From positions 744,001-808,000 of the forward strand of contig JANUWF010001272.1 of NCBI GenBank assembly GCA_026120185.1: DNA of 64,000 nucleotides, in the 5' to 3' direction. Positions 55,074 to 64,000 of the stretch are shown piece by piece. Both the position numbers and the translations under genes were made by a program. The notes below the pieces were generated by a model that saw only the letters and a program-made list of their open reading frames with translations, did no database searches and had not been told where the DNA came from. Origin of the DNA: Voacanga thouarsii (Eukaryota; Streptophyta; Magnoliopsida; Gentianales; Apocynaceae). Each line of letters begins with the position of its first letter. Positions within the stretch are counted from its first letter, which is position 1.

Positions 55074-58000
55074 CCGAATGGTTACTTCCACCATGGCCAT
55101 TTTTCTTCTTCTCCTTGGATAGATCAAGCCTTCTTAGTGAGGGGATTCTCTTGGATCGACTTCAAGGTAGTCATCATTCAAGTAAGCCTATTCAACCTTC
55201 TCTTTAAATCTTAGATTTATGTCTCTATGCTGTTTTGGGAAAGGATGGTTTATGAATAAAGTTTGAGCATGAGTTTTGTGATAGAGTTTGGATTGAAGTA
55301 TGAGAATGGATGTGTTTTGCGATGGAGTTGGGATTGATGCATGTGGATGATTGGTTTTGGTTGAATTTTATGGCTTTTAGGGTTTTGTTGCATGCTCTTC
55401 ATGTCATGAGTAGTATGATTGAATAAGCATGTTAGAGATTATGTCATCTTTAGTGAATAGGGTTTTGTGATTATGTATTCTTGTTAAAGCCATGAATATG
55501 ATTATGTTAGTGGAGTTTGGATCATGTAATGGTGGATTTAGATCTATGCTTTTATTTATGATTTGGATGTTTTGTTGATTGATGTAGAGTATATGTTCAT
55601 GATTATGGTTAGTAATAGGAAATATGATCATGACCTTATTGTCCCTATGCTAATTTTATTCCATCAATAAGATGATTATTACTATAATTTCTTCTAGTGA
55701 TTTCGAAAACCCTAGGGAAATGTAGATTTGGACTATTATATAAAATAATGATATTTTAGTCAAATAAATAATAGCTTGTATTAAAGAAATAAAATATATA
55801 GATATTATATAAAATAAAATATATAGAAAATAATAATATCGAATAAAGCCTTTTATATAAATATTCATAATAGGTAAAATATTAATTTTGTAAGTCTTAG
55901 ATTCAAAAGTACTATTAAATTTTATTTATTATCTTTCAATCAAAACCCATTAAAATTTACTTACAACTAATTTTAGTTACCAATTATTTTCTAACAATTA
56001 ATTATTAATAGATTATTATTTTAAATAATTCCATCTAAGTCCTAGGACCCTTCATCAAATAAATCATAATTATTTATTACAAGATTTAAACCTTCAACTT
56101 ATTAGTACTTATTTCCCAAACCCTAGTTATTTTAATATCAAACTAGATTTATTTTATAAAACCTTTTTATTTATTATCTAGCTTTAAAGCTTGGGACACT
56201 AGGGTCATGATTGTAGTAAGTTGAGTTAGGATTATTTGTGAAAGTAAATTTTGGCCTGAGTTTTATTATGGCTTATGTTTACCCCAGGCGGGGTTAGGTC
56301 AGCTTTTAGAGATCTTTATTTTATCTCGAGCAAAGGATCAGTAAGCTCCTGCATAAAAATTGTTTGATGCAAAATGGTTACTATGGCAAGCCAAATGTGG
56401 AGTGCGAGGACACTCACTTCTGTAAAGGCAATTGAGGATTGTCTCCTTTCTCATTTCAGTCACACAAATTATTTGAAAATCAATGAGCAGTTTTACTCAA
56501 ACTCTAAAACTCTTTCTAAAACCAACTTTGTTCCAAACTTTGGAAATCCTTAATTGCCATATTCAAGTGGAGCTTTGTTTTATTCAATTTTCCCCTAAGT
56601 GGGATAAATTACGTTGAGTACTCAATAAGGATGGACTGCTAGGACTAGTCTTTGAAGGGTTAGGGTAAGTCTCTCAGTAGGTGGCCACCTCTGAGGGGTA
56701 AGTCCTTCCCGGATAAGATGTCAGTTCAGTAGGTCGTGCCGGTCCGAGCTAGCAAGTTTCAGTCAGGTGGACTGTGTGTTTCCGGAATGGACAACCGGTT
56801 TTGTTTGGGTGTAGAGAATGAGGAGTATCTTACCCAATAGGCCGATCACCTACTCTTTTTTCAATTCGCATAAAGTGTGGCATTCTGACCGTTGTATGGT
56901 TATAGGGCCCAACGTGTGGTAACCCATGACCACCCTTTTGAGTGGTTGATTTTATTATACGTGTATGGTTGGAAAAGCCAAAACGCCACTCTTAATTTTG
57001 ACTATTGTTTATTGCTTGCCAGTATTTCTCTTATGAAGTTCTTACACTTTGCATCCACGAACTGTTTTCACTGAACACTCAAAGTATACACAGACTTACT
57101 GAGATTTTTATCTCATCACCCTTTTTATCATGATTTTAGGTCGATTCTGCTGTGGGGATAAGTAGCTAGATGTTACCTGCCTTGGAAGATATTCTGAAAT
57201 TTATTTTGTGTAATGCTTTGGGAGTTGAGAGTGAACAATTTTTATTTTGGATTTATTCATAAATTTTGGGTTGTAATAAGTTTCAAATTTTAAAATATTA
57301 TTTTATCTTTGTTGTTTCTAGTTATAAAGACCCCTTGTACTTTGGACGGAGTGGCATCCCCAACCCTATTGGGCCGGGTAGTGGAGTGTTACATACCTAA
57401 TCCCGTTTGGTGAACAACTTACAAAGCAAAGGAATATTTTCGAGAGAAAGAAAGGGGCTGTCAAGTTTTTTTCACAAGAGAAGAAGCCATGAAAAACAAC
57501 GTTCTTTTTTTTTAGACACAGGGAAGAGGCAGTCCAAGAACCACATACTTCTCTATTCACCTGTTTAACCTAAATAAAACCCTAGGTTAAACTGAATTGG
57601 TCCATTGGACTCTTAGTTTAACCTTTTGGACTAAATTAATTATTCTAATTAGAACCAAATAAATGGCCCAATTAATAATTAATTTTTCCAGCCTAAAGAA
57701 ACTAGTCCAATTAACAAGTATATATTAGCTTAGTCACAGGTCAATCTTTAATTATTCAAACTGGGCCAAAGCCCTAAACAATTAATTAACCCACCAAACT
57801 AATTTAATTAATTCTCTCTCTCCATGGACCTTTATTTTATTCTAGCCCAATAATTAAATCAGACTACATAAATAAAATAAATTCTATTTAATTTAATTTA
57901 AGACCAATTTCTTAACTTGTATTTAATTAGGACTCACAGCCTATACTGGGGATCAAAAGACACACTACCTTGGCTACTAAAATGACCAAAATACCCTTGC

Positions 58001-58922
58001 CATATAAATAGTTGCATTTTGCATTTTAAATATTTCCTAATATTACCATAAAAAAATATTGACCCCAAGGACAATGCTGCGTTAGCAAAGTCTCCGACCT
58101 ATACGTGTAATGACTAAAATACCCCTCTATACATCGACGTACATTGGAGAGGAAGAAATGTACTAACACCTCACTAAATGACATCTACCATCCTTAGGCT
58201 TCTAGTCCAATGATCCATGACTTTCTAGATTGTTTCCATTTTCCAAGTGAGCTACCCTAAAGCAAACATCCAATCAAGTTTCCTAGGGCCTTGGATATTT
58301 AGATCATTTAGACAACCACAAGGGGCGATATAGTATAGAAACTATCTTGTACAAGTCTGTCTTAACTAACTAGTCACACACACACCCAACATGCAAGTAT
58401 ATTGGTCCTGCGATAGAACCTCAACTATAACATATCAAAGTATATGCTTCCAGCTTCGTCAGACCACCAACTCTTACTCAAGTCGTAGAGTACTAGCCCA
58501 CGCTATAGTAGTAGTAGTCTAGGTTTCTACCATATAGAACTTTTAGAAACCACTACTACAGGTCCTGCTCTACATATTCAAAATACGCTTATCTCATGAA
58601 GTGAGTAGACTACTCACTGGCTAAAGTTAAGCCATTCCCTATTTGAAATTCACAACATAATAACCTAGATATGATAAGATTCTTATTCTTATTAATTGGT
58701 TAAGAACAAACGTTTATGTGTTAAGTAACCCATGATCCATACTTTACTGTGAAAGACCACCATTCACATAGACCACTTAGTTAAACACAATGGATCTTTT
58801 CTAAACAAAATTGTGCACAAATAAAATGTAAATTCACAAACAATTTTTGAAAACAAAATCTTTTATTAAAACATTCGATATTTACGTCAAAAACCTAGTC
58901 TAAGAAAGCCTATTTCCCAACA

Positions 58923-60503
58923 CTATATTACTGCGTTTAAGGGTTCAATGGAATAAACTAGTTATGTATGTCTTTGATTATGATTGAATATTGCTATGAA
59001 GGTCTAGACATATAGCATGTTGGTTAAAGATGAGATCTTTAAATGCTAATAGGGCTATTATATGAAGTTTATGGTTGACGAATATTAAAAGTCCTTGTAT
59101 TAATGATAAGATTCGATTATATGCATGCCATGATGAGATACATGACCATAGGAAGCTATAGCAATGAGCTAATAAAACTAATCTATCTAGATGACATGGA
59201 TGAATTAGATGATATGATCATAGGGATTCATGATGCATGAAAAGATGAGTGGATTCATGTCTGGTTTATAATCATAGAAACATTGATTCTAGATATGAAA
59301 GAAAGTGAAAAAGAGATCAAGCATTGCTTTGTTTGATTATTGAGAATATCCAAGTAAGTCCCTGCATAACTGTTTTGCTAAATATTACATATTTGCAAGT
59401 ATTTTTGTACAATGATATTTGAAAAAGTGTCAATATGATAATTGACATAATGATTGGAACATTGGTTGAATGTGATGAATTGTACTGTGGTATTTTGATA
59501 CTTGGTTTGAGAACGTGGTCATTTTATTCCCTATATAAGTTCATCAAATCTTAACTTTTAAACTGAAAATGATTTCTTTTCTTTATCACTAAACATTTTG
59601 AAAAACTTATTATGAAAAACCACGTTTTGCAAAGATAAGCTAATCAACGATTGTAAAAATAAGGGAAATGATTCTGCCCCTAAATGGGGAGTGGTGAGTA
59701 CTCAGTGGAGGTAGGCTAGTAGTGCTAGTCTTGAAGAGCTAGAGTGAGTCTTCTGATAGGAGACCGCCTCTAGAAGATGAACTCAACTTGGAGAGGCGAC
59801 AGTACTACTTAGTCAGGTCGGTCCGAGCTAGCATATTGGTCCATGTGGACTTTATTTATCCAGATTAGACAACTGGTGTATTGGGTGTAGAGATAGATGA
59901 GTATCTCACCTTAGTGGGAGGATCCCCCACTGCCCGTTTTTGAAAGGTTACATTAGAACACTATCATGGTAGTAACCATGATAGGGATTGTGATACTATT
60001 GTTTGAAACATTGCTATCCCTACTTAATGAACTTATAGTTATGATGAGATGATGATTTATTGAGAACTATTTTAGATATGATGAGCAATGCTCCTTTGAA
60101 TAATTGTTTATTGATGAAAATTTCTTGCAAACATAATTTTGTGATTTTGATAAACCTTCGTGCACGAAATGTTTATATATGCCATTCGTACACACAGGAC
60201 TTACTGAGATGCCAATCTCATACTATTTTATATCATGTTTTCAAGGGAATGCTTTGATTGAACAGGTTGAAGAGATAAGAGATGACCTTCAGTTTATTTA
60301 TTTCTGCTTTGTATTTCTTTCGAGAGATGATTGTTAATTATAGATTCTTAAATTTGTATAAGTTTTAACATTGGTTGTAATAAGATTATCGCATTATTTT
60401 ATTTAGTTATTTTCGTTCCTTTTGTACCTCATTATAAAGACCCCTAATCCTTTGGACAGGGCAACATCCCGCCTATTTGGATACGTAAGTATTGGAGTGT
60501 TAC
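58923..60503 (-). mobile_element. Diverged relative of the 4.2-kb family (E), 5' part
   Basis: On the minus strand it starts GTAACACTCCAATAC at 60503, followed by GGGATGTTGCCC and GGGGTCTTTATAATG. It shares with A, B and C the block that contains 'tcggtccgagctagca' and 'gagtactca' (59690-59940). It lacks the rest of the element to the left and meets the copia-type LTR at 58922. Its terminal bases were split by insertion of D. Confidence 0.7.
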
Positions 60504-61705
60504 TGTGAAACCCTAGCTAAAACTAACCCTAGAATAAGGGGGTCGGGATGCATATCATATTTTCTCGCATGCATAAATATCTTTTTATATGATTTTATGT
60601 GCTTTGGATATATGATTTGTAGTCTAGATGGTTTATTTGTGTTTATTGAGTAAGAAGGGCAAAATGGTAATTTTGCTTAAGGAGGAAATAGGGAGATAGC
60701 TTGAGGATTAAATAGGAAAAATATTTGGGAGAGAAAATAAGAACAAGAGTTGTTGTTATTTAGTGGTTAGAGCTTCGGAATAAATCCTTGAGGTCTTGAG
60801 TTCAAATTCCATCATTGGAGTTTTAGCATGATTAAATTTTATTTTTGTTTAGGAAGGCTATATTTCGGCCCTTGCATGCCTTAAAGAAGAGTAGGAGTGT
60901 TGTCCTAGGGGAGACATGAAAGGAATGTCCTAATCCTACTCGTGTGCCCTACAAAAATTTCTAAGGGATTCATACCCTTCTTGATCTCTAGCTTTCCATA
61001 CTTCTTAATCCATTAGGTTGTTCAATTTATCTAAGCCAACATTATTTCCAGAAAATTCCAGCAAGGTTCTGTGATATTGAGGTTTTGAAAATGTCTATGT
61101 GAGGTATCTTCTTGATCGAAAATGGGGAGGAGTTGTGGAAGGTTTCTAAGAGAATTAATCTCCATGGTTGAACCTTCAAACTCCAACCTATGTGTGTTCA
61201 TCTTTTTCATGTAGTAAACTGAAAATTTTTCCAGCTTCTTGATCAGTCCAATTGTCGAAAATTTCAGCCATCTTTCCCTCTCAATTGCTGCCAAAAAAAA
61301 TGACCATTTCACTTAGCTTGATGACTGAAAATTCTAGCCAAAACCGAGCTGCACAAAAGCTGTGCAAACCAGGAAAATTTCCTGGATAGTTTCCCAGCTT
61401 GGTGAGCCAAAAACCAAGTTGTTTCTTTCAGCTTTTCAACCAACAATTCAACCTCCTCCTTCCTCCATAAAAAAGGCTGGAAACCAGCCTTAGAAGACCT
61501 CCCAATATCACTTCAAACCTGCAGCAAATCGGATGAACCATGGCAGAAAAACCTGCCCAGAAATTTCCAGCAAGCTTGCGAAAAGCTAATAAGAATTTCC
61601 AGCTTTATTCCTTCTTCACCCTTGTCCAAAACTTCCTCCATTTTTCTGTACAAACTCACCTTGAACAACCATGAACCGAGCTTCATCATCTTCTCCAGTG
61701 TTTTG
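60504..61705 (-). mobile_element. 4.2-kb family copy D, 3' part, interrupted by copia copy 2
   Basis: Begins TGTGAAACCCTAGC and follows copy C and copy A (reverse) closely through 'ggggtcgggatgcatat', the tRNA-like module and 'tttcggcccttgcatgc'. It is broken at 61706 by the copia LTR; the rest would lie right of the window. The five bases before it, GTTAC, belong to the end of E, so D was inserted at E's terminus. Confidence 0.85.
60747..60820 (+). other. tRNA-like module in copy D
   Basis: The B box AGTTCAAATTC is kept, the A box is weaker (TTATTTAGTGG). Same position and strand relation as in A, B, C and F. Confidence 0.5.
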
Positions 61706-63228
61706 TGTTAGGGATATGCCCTAGAGTTAATTTGTACTTATACTATTGTCGTTATGTTTTATATAATAATATGAGGTTTTTCTTTCCATGAATAGTGCAT
61801 TTTATTTTGTGGTCATCAAATACGTGACTTGATAGTAAAACCCTACAATGAATACAATGACTATTCTAAAACTGTCCCTGATCGATTATTATTATTGGAA
61901 CAATAATAAATTAAGATTAGTATGTTTGTGACTTGATGGCTATGTTTTACTGGTCATGGATATTTGTGATATCGAGTCAAAACATAAATAAATGTTAGAG
62001 AATATTGTATTGGACATGACCCACTGTGAGAGTACTTCATGCAATATGTCATAAGTACTTTCTAGCCATAATGATATTAAAAGTCCTTTGACCTAAATTC
62101 ATCATAGTTTCCTACATGATAAATTCTATATTTTGACGTTGTCTAAAGTTATCTTTAATTAGATAATAAATTAGACTACTGTTGGATATAGAATAAATCA
62201 ATGAGAGGAATATGAATGACAGTGAAGGAATTTGTCCCTCTCAATTATGGGAGAGATATCCATGGGCCCCTTGATAAGTTAGACTATTAAAATGCACGCC
62301 CATGCTCAAATATATCAATCTAAGATATTGATATCATTTGTTTGAACAGTCTACTATGAAATCAAGAAATAATTGATTAAGCTTAACAAGGATGACATGC
62401 TCCGTGCCTTATGCTTAATCTGGATATCGTGTGATAAAAGGACTAAATATAAAATTATGGTTTGGTTCAAAGAGATCATCGATCTTCGTTTAACCTGGAT
62501 AGTTATAATGTTTTGCTAGAAACCACTTATAACTTGGGCGCCATTTAAATATGATTTGGGCACACTGCCAATGTTAAATGAACCTATAGGGTCACACAAT
62601 AAGCGAACTTGCTAAGTTATTTTTCTGGTAACTAGATTTGATGAATTTGGAAATATGTCTAAGTTAATCGAACTTAAAAAATTTACCAGATACAATGAAT
62701 TTGGAAATATGTCCACATTCGATGTATCTGGATAATGTCTAGATTATAAGAATCTGACTCAGTAAATTAATTGTTTAAATAACCGAGATAATGGCAGAAT
62801 CTTATCATATCAGTTTTAATTTAATTTGAATTTAAATTAAAATATGATAAGATATTATTAGAGTTGGACTCTAGGAGGTTCGGGGGTTTTTAAGAAAACC
62901 CTGACCGTCTTTTCAAGAGTCTAATTCTGTTGAGAACATTCATGCCATTCTCTACCAGAGAAAAAAAAAACCCTTTCAAACCCTAGGCGCTAGCACTCCC
63001 CGGGTGACGAGTGAGTTCGCGGTGTGTATTCGATAGAGGACGTTCGTGCACTGCAGCGTCTGGTGATTATTCGGGTTGCATGTGCAGCAGCACCATCGGA
63101 GTCAAAGGATATCGATTCCACCAACCAGAGGTAATTCTGCAAACCTACGATCTTCTTAATCGTTTACTTGGATCCTCGGAAGGGATTCATGGATGTTTTC
63201 TGTGTTTAGGAGTCCATGAATCCTAATA
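61706..63228 (+). repeat. Copia family, copy 2, 5' LTR
   Basis: 1523 bp from TGTTAGGGATATGCCCTAG to ATCCTAATA (expected CA end mutated to TA). Full-length match to 27585-29102. Preceded by TTTTG, the probable target duplication. A diverged primer site (TGGTTTTAGAG) follows at 63230. Confidence 0.9.
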
Positions 63229-64000
63229 GTGGTTTTAGAGAAACTTGCTAAATGATTAGGTTGATTCATCTACGTAAATCGTATTGTTGTGGATATGTAT
63301 GATATATGTATACGTGAATTTAAACGGTGCATATCAGCATGTTCGCATGATTATGATTCTAGAATACTTAGCATGTAGACTACCAGAATTAAGTTTAATA
63401 TGTGCATCTTACTTGCATTATCAGACCAGATTATTTGCAGATTGTCTATAAACTAGTCTGTTTTAATATGATATGGTATCGTAAGCATGCTATCCGTGGT
63501 TCTATATTTGCAAATTGTTTGTATTAATCGGCTATGATAATATGTTATCTATATGAATATCATTAAAAGGGATCGCAGATTATCTGTAATATGAAAATTT
63601 CATGGCGATGGTTATTAAGGGGTTCGAACGTTAATTTGATTAATATTCAGAAATCAGAAGGTGAAATCTCATTCAATGAGAGAAGGAAAAATCATTTTTC
63701 CTTCCAGGGGCACTGCCTCGGAGACCCCCGCAAGAGGCGCTGCCCCCTTGACCCCCGCCCGCTGACCGGCCAGCGGGACCTCCGCCAGGGGCGCTGCCCC
63801 TTGGACCCCGCTAGGGGCGTTACCCCTTGGAATCCCGACTAACTGTTCGTTATGTGTTATTCATTTGTGTTTTTTATTGTAATTTTGGATTATTTTGAAT
63901 AGTGCATAGCATGGCCCGTTTTATCCCAATGTGATTGGCAGGTTATATTCTGCTTGTTTCAAGTTGTAATTTTTAAATACGGCCTGCATGTCATTTTTCA
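63229..64000 (+). mobile_element. Copia copy 2, leader, runs off the window
   Basis: Collinear with 29103-29825 of copy 1, with a larger GC-rich repeat. No gene within the visible part; gag would lie to the right. Confidence 0.88.
63706..63831. repeat. GC-rich palindromic tandem repeat in the copia leader (long form)
   Basis: Four to five units of about 26 bp resembling AGGGGCGCTGCCCCTTGGAC plus CCCGCC, each with a GGGGC...GCCCC inverted repeat. Copy 1 has a shorter version at 29588-29661. Confidence 0.9.

Larger units (their letters stand above)
53095..57393 (-). mobile_element. Complete 4.30-kb LTR-like element, copy C
   Basis: Plus strand begins TGTGAAACCCC and ends GTGTTACA, the reverse complement of the ends of A and B. 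Flanked by a perfect duplication TACCT at 53090-53094 and 57394-57398. It is collinear with A in reverse and includes the conserved block at about 56610-56880 (GGTCCGAGCTAGCA) and a CT run of 41 repeats. No coding capacity; inserted in a copia-type LTR. Confidence 0.9.
52820..58922 (-). mobile_element. Copia-type LTR in minus orientation, split by copy C
   Basis: After removing copy C and one TACCT, 52820-53094 joins 57399-58922 to about 1.8 kb. On the minus strand it starts TGTTGGGAAATAGGC, a start common in copia LTRs, and appears to end near TGCGTGCTTTGATTTCCCA, giving TG...CA. Neither a purine tract nor a primer site adjoins it, so it is a solo or orphan LTR. The flanks (TAAAG left, CTATA right) do not match, which points to a rearrangement; the left boundary inside G2 is an inference. 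Confidence 0.5.

Noticed and set aside
54912..55127. A frame coding for a long Arg-Glu repeat
   Set aside because: It is the translation of the (CT)41 microsatellite; no start context or conserved flanks.

Overview
This is plant nuclear DNA. It is AT-rich, has spliceosomal-type introns in one gene relic, carries Ty1/copia and Ty3/gypsy LTR-retrotransposon genes, and uses the tRNA-Met and tRNA-Asp primer sites of plant retroelements. It looks like intergenic repeat space of an angiosperm, probably a eudicot. I see no intact host gene, no intact RNA gene and no CRISPR. Nearly all long reading frames are broken transposon genes or low-complexity artefacts.

Layout. 1-9.3 kb: stacked LTR-like elements, including a complete 4.24-kb element (A, 3400-7637, target duplication ACAGT), a partial copy (F, 1151-2805) and diverged relatives. 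9.4-10.7 kb: an intron-containing pseudogene of the replication protein A large subunit (RPA1-like). 12.5-15.7 kb: unrecognised broken frames, then a tandem duplication in which one copy carries a solo gypsy-type LTR (H solo, 13679-15127, duplication ACTTA) and the other keeps the empty site. 16.5-19.8 kb: a copia-type LTR set at the first base of another LTR-like element (K) that carries a 25-bp minisatellite. 19.85-42.5 kb: one gypsy element (L) whose LTR was split twice, first by the non-autonomous element H1 (20961-27201, which carries a 535-bp TRIM in one LTR) and then by a 14.6-kb copia element (27585-42228, duplication GATAG). The copia element in turn hosts a second 4.2-kb element (B, duplication CTATC) and a scrambled gypsy element (G1, 36019-40442). 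44.7-46.4 kb: a decayed Mutator-like gene relic with a PB1-like domain and zinc knuckles. 46.4-52.8 kb: a partial H-family LTR and a gypsy element (G2) with gag, protease, reverse transcriptase and RNase H, all mutated. 52.8-58.9 kb: a copia-type LTR split by a third 4.2-kb element (C, duplication TACCT). 58.9-64 kb: a diverged relative (E), a fourth 4.2-kb copy (D), and a second copy of the copia family starting at 61706.

Nothing here forms a working pathway. The interest is structural: the order of nested insertions can be read from target duplications; the 4.2-kb family carries a tRNA-like (A-box/B-box) module on its antisense strand in every copy that retains that end; several insertions fall exactly at the ends of older elements; and G1 has its pol pieces in the wrong order. 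Similarity statements come from reading the window against itself by eye; no identities were computed.
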